A stretch of DNA of 47,067 nt from an uncultured Coriobacteriaceae bacterium (GCA_902788705.1 CADALE010000029.1:1-47067); one strand, 5' to 3'; numbered from the stretch's first letter, positions 8,966 through 19,557 are shown. Notes: generated from the letters alone by a model not told the origin. Made by a program: numbers and translations.

Positions 8966-11560
8966 ATGTTCGAGAAGTTTACAGACAAGGCGCGCAAGGT
9001 CATGAGCCTTGCGCAGGACGAGGCGCGCAGCCTCGGCAAGATGTACGTGGGTACCGAGCACCTGCTGCTGGCACTCATCAAGGAGGGCGAGGGCATCGCC
9101 GCCCAGGCCCTGCGCAAGCTGGACGTTACCTACGACGAGACGCTGGCCACGGTGCGCTCCATCTCCACCGAGGAGTCCGAGCCGGTTCCCGGCGGGCACA
9201 TCCCCTTCACCCCGCGCGCCAAGCGCGTGCTGGAGGACGCCTACCGCGAGACCATGACCCATGGCCAGACCTACATCGCCACCGAGCACCTGCTGCTGGG
9301 CATCGTCGCCGAGGGCGACGGCCGCGCCATGACCACGCTGTCGCGCATGGGTGTGTCGGGCGACGCGGTGCGCAGCGCCGTTGACGAGCTCATCCGCAAC
9401 GGCGCCGACGGCGGCGAGCGCAAGCAGCCCGTGGGCGACATGGGCTTCGCCGGGGCTCAGTTCATGGGCGGCATGGGCGCACAGCCCCAGGCCGACGAGG
9501 GCTCGATGCTTGAGCAGTACGGCCGCAACCTCACGCGCCTGGCCACCGAGGGCAAGCTTGACCCGGTCATCGGCCGCGACCGCGAGGTGGAGCGCGTGAT
9601 GCAGGTGCTGGCGCGCCGCCAGAAGAACAACCCGCTGATCCTGGGCGACCCTGGCGTGGGCAAGACGGCCATCGTCGAGGGCCTGGCCCAGCTGGTGGCC
9701 TCCGGCGAGGTGCCCGACATGCTGCGCGGCAAGCAGATCTGGACGCTTGACGTGGCGGCCTTGGTGGCGGGCTCCAAGTACCGCGGCGAGTTCGAGGAGC
9801 GCATGAAGAAGGTGGTGGCCGAGGTCACTTCCTCCGAGGACGTCATCCTGTTCATCGACGAGATCCACACCATCATCGGCGCGGGCTCGGCCGAGGGCTC
9901 CATCGACGCCGCCTCCATCCTGAAGCCGCCCCTGTCGCGTGGCGAGATTCAGGTGATCGGCGCCACAACCACCGACGAGTACCGCAAGCACATCGAGAAG
10001 GACTCCGCGCTTGAGCGCCGCTTCCAGCCCGTCAACGTTGGCGAGCCCACCCAGGCCGAGACCCTCGAGATCCTGCATGGGCTGCAGTCGCGATACGAGG
10101 AGCACCACCACGTGCGCTACACCGAGGAGGCGCTGGTGGCGGCCGTGACGCTGTCCAACCGCTACATCCAGGACCGCTTCCTGCCCGACAAGGCCATCGA
10201 CGTCATCGACGAGGCGGGTGCCCGCACGCGCGTGCACAAGATGGCCCTGCCGCCCGAGCTTGCCGCCGCCGACGAGGAGCTGGCAAGCGTGCGCGAGCGC
10301 AAGGACGCCGCCGTGGCCGCTCAGGAGTATGAGGAGGCCGCGCGCATGCGCGACAAGGAGAAGGAGGTGACCGCGCGTCGCCAGGAGCTTGAGGCCGCAT
10401 GGCGCGAGCAGCTCTCGCAGAGCGTGGTCATCGTGGGCGAGCAGGACATTGCCGACGTGGTGAGCGACATCACCGGCGTGCCCGTGTCCAACCTCACCGA
10501 GGCCGAGGCCTCCAAGCTCCTGCGCTGCGAGGAGGCCCTTCACCAGCGCGTGATTGGCCAGGACGAGGCCGTCTCGGCCGTCAGCCGCGCCATCCGCCGC
10601 AGCCGCTCGCCGCTCAAGGACCCGCGTCGCCCCGGTGGCTCGTTCATCTTCCTGGGCCCGTCGGGCGTGGGCAAGACCGAGCTGGCCAAGAGCCTGGCCG
10701 AGTTCCTGTTTGGCAGCGAGGACGCGCTGATCAGCTTCGACATGTCCGAGTTCATGGAGAAGCACGCCGTGAGCAAGCTGGTGGGCGCGCCTCCCGGATA
10801 CGTGGGCTACGACGAGGGTGGCGAGCTTACCAAGGCCGTGCGCAGCAAGCCGTACTCGGTGGTGCTGTTCGACGAGATCGAGAAGGCGCACCCCGACCTG
10901 TTCAACATCCTTCTGCAGATCCTGGACGAGGGCAGGCTCACCGACGGCCAAGGCCGCACGGTGGACTTCTCCAACACCGTGGTCATCATGACCAGCAACG
11001 TTGGTGCGCGCGAGATTGCGGCGTCGCAGCCCATGGGCTTTACCGCGTCGGGCAAGGCCGGCCTCTCTGACCGCGAGATCAAGAGCCGCGCCGAGGGCGA
11101 GCTCAAGAAGCTGTTCCGCCCCGAGTTCCTTAACCGCGTGGACGAGATCGTGGTGTTCAAGTCGCTGACCGGCGAGCAGCTGCGCGGCATCGTCGACCTG
11201 ATGGTGATGGACCTGCGCCGTCGTCTGGTGGGCCAGGGCATGTCCATCCAGCTTACCGACGCCGCGCGCGACCTGGTGGCCCGTGAGGGCACCGACCCGG
11301 TGTACGGCGCCCGCCCGCTGCGCCGCGCCATCCAGACCCTCATCGAGGACCCGCTGGCCGAGGCGCTGCTGCAGGGCACGTGGAAGTCGGGCGACCTCAT
11401 CCTGGTGGACGCCGTCGACGGCCAGCTCACGTTCACGAAGGGCGAGGGCGAGCCTCCGGCCCTGGAGGAGCGCATCCACCTTGAGGAGCCGCGCGCCCGC
11501 GAGCGCTGGAACGCGACGCCGTCGATACCGTCGGGCGGCCTGGCCTCCGACGCCGAGTAG
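8966..11560 (+). CDS. ATP-dependent Clp protease ATPase subunit ClpC
   Basis: 864 residues with the full ClpC layout. It has a double Clp-N repeat (1-145, [20 protein letters not shown]), AAA+ domain 1 with Walker [14 protein letters not shown], a UVR-containing middle region ([16 protein letters not shown]) and AAA+ domain 2 with [17 protein letters not shown]. ClpC unfolds substrates for ClpP and in actinobacteria takes part in protein quality control. The start is at ATG 8966 because the Clp-N domain begins there and GGAG lies 7 nt upstream. The frame stays open 223 more codons upstream only because the 52-bp array lacks stops; a longest-ORF call would be wrong. A strong terminator follows. 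No ctsR or mcsA/B lies next to it. Confidence 0.97.
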   Translation: MFEKFTDKARKVMSLAQDEARSLGKMYVGTEHLLLALIKEGEGIAAQALRKLDVTYDETLATVRSISTEESEPVPGGHIPFTPRAKRVLEDAYRETMTHGQTYIATEHLLLGIVAEGDGRAMTTLSRMGVSGDAVRSAVDELIRNGADGGERKQPVGDMGFAGAQFMGGMGAQPQADEGSMLEQYGRNLTRLATEGKLDPVIGRDREVERVMQVLARRQKNNPLILGDPGVGKTAIVEGLAQLVASGEVPDMLRGKQIWTLDVAALVAGSKYRGEFEERMKKVVAEVTSSEDVILFIDEIHTIIGAGSAEGSIDAASILKPPLSRGEIQVIGATTTDEYRKHIEKDSALERRFQPVNVGEPTQAETLEILHGLQSRYEEHHHVRYTEEALVAAVTLSNRYIQDRFLPDKAIDVIDEAGARTRVHKMALPPELAAADEELASVRERKDAAVAAQEYEEAARMRDKEKEVTARRQELEAAWREQLSQSVVIVGEQDIADVVSDITGVPVSNLTEAEASKLLRCEEALHQRVIGQDEAVSAVSRAIRRSRSPLKDPRRPGGSFIFLGPSGVGKTELAKSLAEFLFGSEDALISFDMSEFMEKHAVSKLVGAPPGYVGYDEGGELTKAVRSKPYSVVLFDEIEKAHPDLFNILLQILDEGRLTDGQGRTVDFSNTVVIMTSNVGAREIAASQPMGFTASGKAGLSDREIKSRAEGELKKLFRPEFLNRVDEIVVFKSLTGEQLRGIVDLMVMDLRRRLVGQGMSIQLTDAARDLVAREGTDPVYGARPLRRAIQTLIEDPLAEALLQGTWKSGDLILVDAVDGQLTFTKGEGEPPALEERIHLEEPRARERWNATPSIPSGGLASDAE

Positions 11561-11572
11561 CAGCCTCGGATG

Positions 11573-11631
11573 TGCGCCTCCGCCACGAGATGGCACCAAC
11601 GTGTGCTTCTCCCGTGGCGGAGGCGCATTTC
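11573..11631 (+). terminator. clpC terminator
   Basis: A 15-bp stem (TGCGCCTCCGCCACG paired with CGTGGCGGAGGCGCA, ~25-nt loop) followed by TTTCAT, starting 12 nt after the clpC stop codon. Confidence 0.8.
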
Positions 11632-11699
11632 ATGGGGCGCCATCGGCCATGCCGTTACCTTATACTTAGAGTGTTGTTGCGACCGACGGGGGAGCTGAC

Positions 11700-12749
11700 A
11701 TGAGTAAGTCCGAATCGCGCATGGCTGCCGCCATCAAGCAGACGGCGCCGGGAACGGCGCTGCGCCACGCGCTCGACATGATCATCGCTGGCCACCTTGG
11801 CGCGCTCATCTGCATCGGCGACACCGACGCCGTGATCGCTGCGGGAGACGACGGCTTCAAGCTGGACATCTCCTTCACGGCCAACCGCCTCTTCGAGCTG
11901 TGCAAGATGGACGGCGCCGTGGTGGTGGACAAGGACATCACGCAGATCCTGCGCGCCAACTACCACCTTAACCCCAGCCCGTCGCTGCCCACCTCCGAGA
12001 CCGGCATGCGCCACCGAACGGCGGCGCGCATGAGCCTGCTTACCCAGGCCACCATCATCTCGGTGTCGGAGCGCCGCCAGGTCATTACGGTGTACGTCGA
12101 CGGCAAGGGCTACGAGCTGCGCAACGTGTCCGAGCTCATGAGCCGCGTCAACCAGCTGCTGGTGTCGCTGCAAAACACCCGCGGCCAGCTTGACCGCGCG
12201 CTGCTGCGCCTAACCACCCTCGAGCTGGACAACTACGTCACCGTGGGCGACGTCGCGCAGGTGCTGTACCTCTTCGAGGTGCTGCTTACCGTGGCCGACC
12301 AGCTTGACCGGATCATCCTGGAGCTGGGCCGCGAGGGCCGCTCGGTGCAGATGCAGCGCGAGGAGTTCGTGGCAGGCATGGACGAGGAGTACACGCTGCT
12401 CATCCGCGACTACGCGCGCGACTCGTCGGAGGAGGCCGCAAGCACCACGCGCGAAGCCTTCCGCGAGACCGCCAACATGCAGCTGCGCAACCCCAAGCGG
12501 GTGGCCGAGCTGCTGGGCTTCGAGGGCTACGGCGAGGACTCGGTGCTTACCCCGCTGGGGCTGCGCACCCTGTCCAACGTGTCGGTGGTGCGCAGGGGCA
12601 TGGCAGACAAGATCGTGGACGAATACGGCTCGCTGCAGCAGCTCATGGACGACATCGAGCACAACCCCGACCGCCTTGACGACCTGGGCGTCGACAACCC
12701 CGGCATCCTGGCCGACAGCCTGTATCGCATGTGGGGCAAGCACGCATGA
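11700..12749 (+). CDS. DNA integrity scanning diadenylate cyclase DisA
   Basis: 349 residues. The N-terminal DAC domain carries the catalytic DGA motif (KMDGAVVVDKD) and the RHR motif (MRHRTAAR). A helical linker and a C-terminal helix-hairpin-helix region (VAELLGFEGYGEDSVLTPLGLRT, then DDLGVDNPGILADSL) follow. DisA makes c-di-AMP from two ATP and pauses at branched DNA. Start ATG follows GGGGGAG at good spacing; a TATACT -10-like hexamer lies at 11660-11665. Its stop overlaps the ispD start by ATGA, so the two are translationally coupled. The common partner radA is not adjacent; clpC is upstream. Confidence 0.96.
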   Translation: MSKSESRMAAAIKQTAPGTALRHALDMIIAGHLGALICIGDTDAVIAAGDDGFKLDISFTANRLFELCKMDGAVVVDKDITQILRANYHLNPSPSLPTSETGMRHRTAARMSLLTQATIISVSERRQVITVYVDGKGYELRNVSELMSRVNQLLVSLQNTRGQLDRALLRLTTLELDNYVTVGDVAQVLYLFEVLLTVADQLDRIILELGREGRSVQMQREEFVAGMDEEYTLLIRDYARDSSEEAASTTREAFRETANMQLRNPKRVAELLGFEGYGEDSVLTPLGLRTLSNVSVVRRGMADKIVDEYGSLQQLMDDIEHNPDRLDDLGVDNPGILADSLYRMWGKHA

Positions 12750-13525
12750 GCGGCCAGGTTGCCTGCCCACAGGCCGAGCGACAGCGCATCGTCACGGCAG
12801 AAGCCGGTGGCGACACCTGCGCGATCATCGCCGCCGGGGGCCTTGGGGCGCGCTTCGGCTACGAGCGAGGCAAGCAGTATGTCGAGCTGTGCGGGATTCC
12901 GCTGGCCAGCTGGTCGGTGCTGGCGTTTGACCGCGCCGCCTCGGTTGGCCACATCGTCATCGTGTGCCCCGCTGGGCGCCTGGACGAGACCGCCCGCGAC
13001 GTCGTGGGCCCGCTCTCCCTTTCTACGTCCGTGAGCTACGCCGAGGCGGGCGAGACCCGACAGGAGTCGGTACTGAGCGGCCTCAATGCCGTGCCCGAGG
13101 GCTACCAGCTGGTGGCCATCCACGACGGTGCGCGGCCCCTGGTCACGTCCGAGGCCATCGAGCGCTGCATCGCAGCGGTGCGCGACGACGCCTCGCTTGA
13201 CGGGGCCATCTGCGCCGCCCGCGTCACCGACACGCTCAAGCTGGTGGAGGGCGACCAGATCGTGGCCACGCCCGACCGCAGCTTCTATTGGTCGGCCCTC
13301 ACGCCGCAGGTGTTCAGGATGCGCGCCGTGCTTGCCGCGCATCGCTCGGCAGTGCGCGACGGCTACGTGGGCACTGACGACGCGTCGCTGGTAGAGCGCG
13401 TGGGCGGCCGCGTGCGCTGCGTGGAGAGCCCACGGGACAACATCAAGGTGACCCTGCCCGAGGACCTTGCGGTGGCCGAGGCGTCGCTGCGGCAGCGCCT
13501 GGGCGCCGAGGGATGCGGCCTGTAG
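12746..13525 (+). CDS. ispD: 2-C-methyl-D-erythritol 4-phosphate cytidylyltransferase
   Basis: 259 residues, IspD of the non-mevalonate isoprenoid pathway: MEP + CTP to CDP-ME + PPi. The N-terminal nucleotide-binding loop reads AAGGLGARFGYERGKQY, followed by the family features HDGARPLV, VTDTLKLVEGD and TDDASLVE. The start is the ATG overlapping the disA stop (ATGA), giving a 25-30 residue extension before the core. A further in-frame ATG at 12731 lies inside disA and is unnecessary. ispF follows after 18 nt, making an ispDF pair. Confidence 0.94.
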   Translation: MSGQVACPQAERQRIVTAEAGGDTCAIIAAGGLGARFGYERGKQYVELCGIPLASWSVLAFDRAASVGHIVIVCPAGRLDETARDVVGPLSLSTSVSYAEAGETRQESVLSGLNAVPEGYQLVAIHDGARPLVTSEAIERCIAAVRDDASLDGAICAARVTDTLKLVEGDQIVATPDRSFYWSALTPQVFRMRAVLAAHRSAVRDGYVGTDDASLVERVGGRVRCVESPRDNIKVTLPEDLAVAEASLRQRLGAEGCGL

Positions 13526-13543
13526 CCGCCGGATGGGAGCCAT

Positions 13544-14026
13544 ATGCTTCGCATTGGACATGGATATGACGTGCACGCCTTTGCCGAGGGGCGCCGGCTG
13601 GTGCTGGGTGGGGTGGAGATCGCCCACACCCGCGGGCTGGCGGGCCACTCCGACGCCGACGTGCTGACGCACGCGCTGATGGACGCCCTGTTGGGTGCCA
13701 TGCGCGAGGGCGACATCGGGCAGCTCTTCCCTGACACCGACCCTGCCTACGAGGGAGCCGACTCGCTGGTGCTGCTGGGCCACGTGGCCAGCCTCGCGCG
13801 AGCGCGCGGGTTTGCCATCCTGGACGTCGACTGCACCGTCGCGGCCCAGGCGCCCAAGCTGGCGCCTCACCGCGCCGAGATGCGTCGGCGGATTGCCGCG
13901 GCCATGGGCGTGGACGTGGACCAGGTGGGCGTGAAGGCCACCACCACCGAGCGGCTGGGGTTTGTGGGCCGCGAGGAGGGCATCGAGGCTTGGGCCGTGG
14001 CCCTGCTCGACGACGGTCGATGTTGA
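13544..14026 (+). CDS. ispF: 2-C-methyl-D-erythritol 2,4-cyclodiphosphate synthase
   Basis: 160 residues, the usual IspF length. The metal-binding D-x-H is in GHGYDVHAF, the second histidine in GHSDADVLTHALMDALLGA, and the C-terminal signature in TTTERLGFVGREEGIEA. It converts CDP-ME 2-phosphate to MEcPP with release of CMP. It directly follows ispD (18 nt) with GGGAG before the ATG. Nothing unusual. Confidence 0.96.
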   Translation: MLRIGHGYDVHAFAEGRRLVLGGVEIAHTRGLAGHSDADVLTHALMDALLGAMREGDIGQLFPDTDPAYEGADSLVLLGHVASLARARGFAILDVDCTVAAQAPKLAPHRAEMRRRIAAAMGVDVDQVGVKATTTERLGFVGREEGIEAWAVALLDDGRC

Positions 14027-14133
14027 CGCCGCGCCCTGCCATGGCGGCGTATTCCCATGGCGGGCGTCCCGCGGCAGACGCGGCGGGCAAGCGCTATCAT
14101 CTATGAGCCAACCACCAGCATAAGGAGACATCC

Positions 14134-15612
14134 ATGCTCGTCTATAACAGCCAGGCACACCGCAAGCAGGAGTTCACCACCATCGAGCCGGGCAAGGTGC
14201 GCATGTACGTGTGCGGGCCCACCGTGTACGACCAGATCCACATCGGCAACGCCCGCACCTTCCTGTCGTTTGACGTCATCCGCCGCTACCTCATGTACAA
14301 GGGCTACGAGGTGACCTTCGCGCAGAACCTCACCGACGTGGACGACAAGATCATCAACCGCGCCAACGAGCAGGGCCGCACTGCCTCCGAGGTTGCCGAG
14401 GAGTTCTCGGCGGCCTTCATCGAGCAGATGCACCGCTTCAACGTGATGGACCCTGACATCCGCCCGCGTGCCACGCGCGAGATCGAGGCCATGCAGGAGA
14501 TGATTCTCACCCTCATCGACAACGGCAACGCCTACGCGGTGCCCTCGGGCGACGTGTACTTCTCGGTGCGCAGCGACAGCTCGTACGGCATCCTGTCGGG
14601 CCGAGATCTTGACCAGCTGCGCGCAGGCGAGCGCGTCGAGGTGAACGACGAGAAGCGCGACCCCTTCGACTTTGCCCTGTGGAAGGCCGCCAAGCCCGGC
14701 GAGCCCAGCTGGCCGTCGCCGTGGGGCGAGGGGCGCCCCGGCTGGCACACCGAGTGCTGCGCCATGATTCATCGCCACCTAGGCACCCCCATCGACATCC
14801 ACGGCGGTGGCGCCGACCTCATCTTCCCGCACCACGAGAACGAGACCGCCCAGGCCATGTGCGCCTGGCATGCGCCGCTGGCCAACTACTGGATGCATGG
14901 TGGCATGCTGCAGATCAACGAGGAGAAGATGTCCAAGAGCCTGGGCAACTTCTACACGCTCAAGGAGGTGCTTGACCGCTACTCGGCCAACGCCGTGCGC
15001 CTGCTGATGCTGCAGACCCACTACCGTGCGCCGCTGGACTTCTCGTTCGACCGCCTGGACGGGGCGGTAAGTTCGCTTGACCGCCTGCTCAACTGCGTGA
15101 AGAACCTGCGCTGGGCCGCCGACAACGCCCCGCAGGACGGCGAGTTCAGCGACCTCGACCGCAGCTTTGCCGGCGCCATCGACGCCGCGCGCGCCGACTT
15201 CGTGGCCCAGATGGACGACGACTTCAACACCGCCGGTGGCGTGGCGGCCATCTTTGGCCTGGCCAACGCCGCCAACAAGTACCTTGCCGACGCCGGCGAG
15301 AACATCACCACGTCGGTCACGCTGCGCGCGGCCGACACCCTGTGCGAGCTTGCCGACGTGCTGGGCATCAACCTGGCCGACGCGTCCGCGGGCTCCGAGC
15401 TGCCGGCCGAGCTGGTGGCCCTTGCCGCGCAGCACGCGGGCTACGAGGGCACCTCGCCCGACGAGGCTGCCGAGGCCCTGCTGGCCGCACGCCAGGCCGC
15501 CCGCAAGGAGCGCAACTGGGCCGTTGCCGACGCCATCCGCGACGCCGTCACGGCGCTGGGGCTGGTCATCGAGGACACGGCTGCGGGCGCTCGCCTGCGC
15601 CTGGCCAAGTAG
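14134..15612 (+). CDS. cysS: Cysteinyl-tRNA synthetase
   Basis: 492 residues, class I synthetase charging tRNA-Cys. It shows CGPTVYD with the first zinc cysteine, the HIGN version of the HIGH motif (QIHIGNART), the zinc-site WHTECCAM region, and KMSKSLGNF. The anticodon-binding helical domain forms the C-terminus. The start is supported by AAGGAGA 7 nt upstream. A 107-nt gap after ispF carries a TATCAT -10-like hexamer near 14096. Synteny with ispDF and rlmB is typical of Gram-positive genomes. Confidence 0.96.
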   Translation: MLVYNSQAHRKQEFTTIEPGKVRMYVCGPTVYDQIHIGNARTFLSFDVIRRYLMYKGYEVTFAQNLTDVDDKIINRANEQGRTASEVAEEFSAAFIEQMHRFNVMDPDIRPRATREIEAMQEMILTLIDNGNAYAVPSGDVYFSVRSDSSYGILSGRDLDQLRAGERVEVNDEKRDPFDFALWKAAKPGEPSWPSPWGEGRPGWHTECCAMIHRHLGTPIDIHGGGADLIFPHHENETAQAMCAWHAPLANYWMHGGMLQINEEKMSKSLGNFYTLKEVLDRYSANAVRLLMLQTHYRAPLDFSFDRLDGAVSSLDRLLNCVKNLRWAADNAPQDGEFSDLDRSFAGAIDAARADFVAQMDDDFNTAGGVAAIFGLANAANKYLADAGENITTSVTLRAADTLCELADVLGINLADASAGSELPAELVALAAQHAGYEGTSPDEAAEALLAARQAARKERNWAVADAIRDAVTALGLVIEDTAAGARLRLAK

Positions 15613-15647
15613 CGCGCCGGAAGGCGACAGAGCGGAGGGTACGGGCC

Positions 15648-16646
15648 ATGGCCAAGAACCAGTCCAGGAAGCCGGGACGCGATGTGCGCGGTGGCAACGG
15701 CAAGCGCGGGCAGGACAAGATAGCCCCGCTGCGCGGTGGAGCTGCGCGCATGGAGAACGCGCAGGCCAAGCGCGACCGCGCCAACCATGGTGACCGTCGC
15801 GATGCGCAGCCTACGCGTGGGCAGGGCGGCGTGCGCCGAGGCGGCTCGTCGTCGAAGGCGTCGCGTGCCGACCTCGTGGTGGGCAGGCGGGCTGCCGCCG
15901 AGGCCCTTGCCGCGGGCGTGCCCATCAAGAGCGCCCTGGTACAGGTGGCCGCCGGCGAGCGTGACGCAGCGCTCGAGGCGCTGGCGCGCCAGCTGGAGGG
16001 CGAGGGCATCGAGGTGGAGCGCGTGCCCAAGGGCAAGCTGGACGCGCTGGCCGAGGGCTCGGCCCACCAGGGCGTGGTGCTGCGTGCCCGTCCATACGAG
16101 TATGCCCAGCTGGCTGACCTCATCGCGGCCGCTGGCGAGGGCGATGCCCTTATCGTGGTGCTAGACCATGTGACCGACCAGGGTAACCTTGGCGCCATCA
16201 TCCGTACGGCCGAGGTGGTGGGGGCCACGGGCGTGGTCATCCCCAGCGCCCGCGCCGCGGGCGTGGGCGTGGGCGCCTACAAGACGTCTGCCGGCGCCGT
16301 GCTGCATCTGCCGGTGGCCCAGGTGCCCAACCTGGCCCGCGCCATCGAGGCGCTCAAGGAGGCGGGCTTCTGGGCCTGCGCGGCCACCGAGCACGCCACC
16401 GACGACGTGTGGCATGCGCCGATGGGAGGCCGGCTGGCGCTGGTGATGGGCTCCGAGGGCGAGGGCATCTCGCGCCTCGTGCGCGAGACCTGCGACTTCT
16501 CGTGCCGGCTGCCACAGCGCGGGCGCATCGAGTCGCTTAACGTGGCGCAGGCCACGACGGTGATGTGCTACGAGTGGCTGCGTCGGGTGAGCGAGGCCGA
16601 GGAGGCCGCCGCAGCCGCCGACGGGGCCGACGTGGCAGGGGAGTAG
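15648..16646 (+). CDS. rlmB: 23S rRNA 2'-O-methyltransferase RlmB (SpoU family)
   Basis: 332 residues. The N-terminal ~80 residues are a basic, Gly/Arg-rich and probably disordered tail. The SpoU substrate-binding domain (ADLVVGRRAAAEAL) and the knotted SPOUT domain follow: VLDHVTDQGNLGAIIRTAE, LVMGSEGEGISRLVRE, LPQRGRIESLNVAQA. It is expected to 2'-O-methylate G2251 of 23S rRNA. ATG 15648 with AGCGGAGGG upstream is chosen; the frame stays open far upstream inside cysS but with no plausible start. The stop is 2 nt before the next gene, suggesting coupling. Confidence 0.93.
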   Translation: MAKNQSRKPGRDVRGGNGKRGQDKIAPLRGGAARMENAQAKRDRANHGDRRDAQPTRGQGGVRRGGSSSKASRADLVVGRRAAAEALAAGVPIKSALVQVAAGERDAALEALARQLEGEGIEVERVPKGKLDALAEGSAHQGVVLRARPYEYAQLADLIAAAGEGDALIVVLDHVTDQGNLGAIIRTAEVVGATGVVIPSARAAGVGVGAYKTSAGAVLHLPVAQVPNLARAIEALKEAGFWACAATEHATDDVWHAPMGGRLALVMGSEGEGISRLVRETCDFSCRLPQRGRIESLNVAQATTVMCYEWLRRVSEAEEAAAAADGADVAGE

Positions 16647-16648
16647 GC

Positions 16649-17224
16649 ATGGCGCGGCGCGCCCTTTTGGTGGTGGATGGCTACAACGTCATCTACGGCA
16701 CCACCCGCTACCAAGGGCTCGTCGACGAGCATGCCGGCGCGGGCGCCCTTGCCGACGTGGCGCACCTCTCGCGCGACCCCTATGGCCACGACCCCTTCGT
16801 GCGGGCCCGCGAGGCGCTGCTTGCCGACGTGGCCGCCTATGCGCAGGGCACCTACGAGCCCGTCATCGTGTTCGACGGGGCCGGCAACCTCTCTGACGAC
16901 CGCCCCGACTTCTCCACTGCGGGCGTGCGCATCGTGTTCTCGCGTACCGGCGAGTCGGCCGACACGGTGATAGAGCGGCTGGTCACCAAGGCGCGCCACG
17001 AGAACCGCGACGTGCTGTTGGTGACGAGCGACAACACGATCCGCTTCACCGTGGGCGGGGTTCCGGTAACCAGCATCTCAAGCCAGCTTTTGGCCGGCGA
17101 CATCGGGCGCGTGGCACAGGATGTCGAGGCAGCGCGCGAGGAGCGCAGCCACAGCCGCATGACGCTGGAGGACCGCCTTTCGCCCGAGGCCCGCGAGAAG
17201 CTGTGGCGGCTGCTGGGGAAGTAG
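16649..17224 (+). CDS. NYN-domain endoribonuclease, Rae1/YacP-like
   Basis: 191 residues. NYN/PIN-like fold: LLVVDGYNVIYG with the first catalytic Asp, VIVFDGAGN, and SADTVIERL...VLLVTSDNTIR with the distal acidic residues. The family includes Rae1, a ribosome-associated mRNA endonuclease of Bacillus. The position directly after rlmB and near cysS matches the yacP locus of Firmicutes, supporting the assignment. GGGGAGTAG immediately upstream serves as ribosome binding site, only 2 nt after rlmB. Confidence 0.88.
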   Translation: MARRALLVVDGYNVIYGTTRYQGLVDEHAGAGALADVAHLSRDPYGHDPFVRAREALLADVAAYAQGTYEPVIVFDGAGNLSDDRPDFSTAGVRIVFSRTGESADTVIERLVTKARHENRDVLLVTSDNTIRFTVGGVPVTSISSQLLAGDIGRVAQDVEAAREERSHSRMTLEDRLSPEAREKLWRLLGK

Positions 17225-17285
17225 CCCTCGCCACGATGCTTGGGACCCACATCGGGCGGGCACTCGTGGTACCATGTACGTCCAT

Positions 17286-17360
17286 GCCAGCGTGGCTCAA
17301 TGGTAGAGCACCGGCCTTGTAATCCGGTGGTTATGGGTTCGATTCCCATCGCTGGCTCCA
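17286..17360 (+). tRNA. tRNA-Thr (anticodon TGT)
   Basis: Acceptor GCCAGCG pairs perfectly with CGCTGGC; discriminator T and CCA are encoded. D-stem GCTC/GAGC; anticodon loop CTTGTAA gives TGT; T-stem ATGGG/CCCAT with TTCGATT loop. Its 3' 21 bases plus the downstream terminator are duplicated 174 bp further on. Confidence 0.95.
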
Positions 17361-17369
17361 GGCATGCAG

Positions 17370-17393
17370 GCGCCCCTCCAGCAGGGGCGCTTT
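17370..17393 (+). terminator. Terminator after tRNA-Thr(TGT)
   Basis: GCGCCCCT-ccagc-AGGGGCGC stem followed by TTT. A second copy sits in the duplicated segment at about 17544-17567, followed by ATT. Confidence 0.75.
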
Positions 17394-17513
17394 CCATGTG
17401 CGGGCCCGTCGCGGGGAATCGAACCCGTGAGGGCGGCACGTGCCCTCTGGCACGTGCCGGGCGGAGCGCCGCGAGGCGCGCAGCCGTCGAGCGTCGCCCG
17501 CAGGGCGGCGCGG

Positions 17514-17576
17514 CGATTCCCATCGCTGGCTCCAGGTATGCAGGCGCCCCTCCAGCAGGGGCGCTATTCATGTGCG
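17514..17576 (+). repeat. Duplicated 3' end of tRNA-Thr plus terminator (att-like scar)
   Basis: Positions 17514-17576 repeat 17340-17402 with only a few mismatches: the T-arm/acceptor 3' half of tRNA-Thr including CCA and the terminator hairpin. The ~111 bp between the copies are GC-rich, contain a GGCACGTGCC-CTCT-GGCACGTGCC inverted repeat, and hold an antisense tRNA-T-arm-like stretch (GGGGAATCGAACCC). This is the arrangement left when an element that integrated at a tRNA 3' end has been mostly deleted. Confidence 0.7.
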
Positions 17577-17579
17577 CGC

Positions 17580-17721
17580 CTGTCGGAACTGCTACACGCC
17601 GACCGCACTTCCGACACCAACGGGCCCCAGGATGTCGGAAGCGTCGCATGCGTGCCGCACTTCCGACGCCAACGGCCCCCAGGATGTCGGAAGCGTCGCA
17701 TGCGTGCCGCACTTCCGACGC
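17580..17721 (+). repeat. 52-bp phased hairpin array 2 (3 units)
   Basis: Units at 17580, 17632 and 17684, exactly 52 bp apart, with GTCGGAA ... TTCCGAC arms; units 2 and 3 share nearly identical loops (GCGTCGCATGCGTGCCGC) and linkers. Same orientation as the other arrays. It lies between the tRNA-Thr scar and the promoter of the tRNA-tuf transcript. Confidence 0.88.
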
Positions 17722-17792
17722 CACACGCCCCGTCCCCGTCCGCGCGTCGTGAAGGATTTGTGTCATGGATACGCCCGGCCCCGGGTGTTACG

Positions 17793-17821
17793 TTGACAAC
17801 TGTCTCCCAACGTCGTATATT
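17793..17821 (+). promoter_or_regulatory. Promoter of the tRNA-tuf transcript
   Basis: TTGACA (17793-17798), 17-bp spacer, TATATT (17816-17821): near-perfect sigma-A type consensus, ~50 bp upstream of tRNA-Tyr. The box GATACGCCCGGC begins 24 bp before the -35 and recurs before the rpsL promoter. Confidence 0.88.
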
Positions 17822-17869
17822 TTCCTCCGCTTGTGGGGAGCAAGGCCCACAGGTGCTTGAAAACGGAAT

Positions 17870-17950
17870 GGGGATGTGGCACAGCGGCAACTGCGGCGGA
17901 CTGTAAATCCGCTCCCTCTGGGTTCCCTGGTTCGAGTCCAGGCATCCCCA
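17870..17950 (+). tRNA. tRNA-Tyr (anticodon GTA)
   Basis: Acceptor GGGGATG/CATCCCC, discriminator A, no encoded CCA. Anticodon stem GCGGA/TCCGC with loop CTGTAAA (GTA); long class II variable arm; T-arm CCTGG-TTCGAGT-CCAGG. Confidence 0.93.
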
Positions 17951-18022
17951 CTGTAGCTCAGTCGGTAGAGCACCTCGTTGGTAACGAGGAGGCCACCAGT
18001 TCAAGTCTGGTCGCGGGCTCCA
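17947..18022 (+). tRNA. tRNA-Thr (anticodon GGT) with mismatched acceptor stem
   Basis: D-arm GCTC/GAGC, anticodon stem CCTCG/CGAGG with loop TTGGTAA (GGT) and T-arm ACCAG/CTGGT are all perfect, and CCA is encoded. The 3' acceptor strand CGCGGGC requires GCCCGCG, but the seven bases before T8 are CCCACTG, four of which belong to the 3' end of tRNA-Tyr. At most four of seven positions can pair. Either sequence is missing between the two tRNA genes, or this copy is defective. Confidence 0.75.
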
Positions 18023-18041
18023 CTTTCAAGCGCGCACACCT

Positions 18042-18118
18042 GCCGGTGTAGCTCAGTTGGTTAGAGCGCACGGTTCATACCCGTGTTGTCACTGGTTCGA
18101 GTCCAGTCACCGGTACCA
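18042..18118 (+). tRNA. tRNA-Met, CAT anticodon (elongator type)
   Basis: Acceptor GCCGGTG/CACCGGT with a G1-U72 wobble, discriminator A and encoded CCA. D-stem GCTC/GAGC; anticodon stem CACGG/CCGTG, loop TTCATAC; T-stem ACTGG/CCAGT. The near-complete first pair argues for elongator rather than initiator. Confidence 0.92.
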
Positions 18119-18126
18119 GCGTTCAA

Positions 18127-18148
18127 ACGGCACCCGTGAGGGTGCCGT
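18127..18148 (+). promoter_or_regulatory. Hairpin between tRNA-Met and tuf
   Basis: ACGGCACCC-GTGA-GGGTGCCGT, a 9-bp perfect stem with tetraloop, not followed by a T tract. It may be a processing or partial termination site separating the tRNAs from tuf mRNA. Confidence 0.6.
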
Positions 18149-18204
18149 GAACATAAATAGGCAATGTAAATGGCCGGCAAGGTTGTTTTCAAAAGGAGGA
18201 CGGC

Positions 18205-19413
<1,209 letters not shown>

Positions 19414-19436
19414 TACCTCACCTTACGCACGTCATA

Positions 19437-19466
19437 GGGTCGGCGCCTTCGGGTGCCGGCCCTTTT
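19437..19466 (+). terminator. tuf terminator
   Basis: GGGTCGGCGCC-TTCG-GGTGCCGGCCC stem followed by TTTT, 23 nt after the tuf stop. Confidence 0.9.
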
Positions 19467-19527
19467 GCATGGCACGAGGTCACCGACCATGTCTCTTTGC
19501 CCACTCCATGTAGATGAAATGTTGGTG

Positions 19528-19557
19528 TTGACAGAGCTGGACAAGCGGTGGTAGTGT
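19528..19557 (+). promoter_or_regulatory. Candidate promoter of rpmG
   Basis: TTGACA (19528-19533), 18-bp spacer, TAGTGT (19552-19557), in a locally AT-richer stretch, ~55 bp before rpmG. Confidence 0.65.

Noticed and set aside
17240..17752. 170-residue ORF across tRNA-Thr and array 2
   Set aside because: It covers a tRNA, its duplicated 3' end and repeat units; no start signal.
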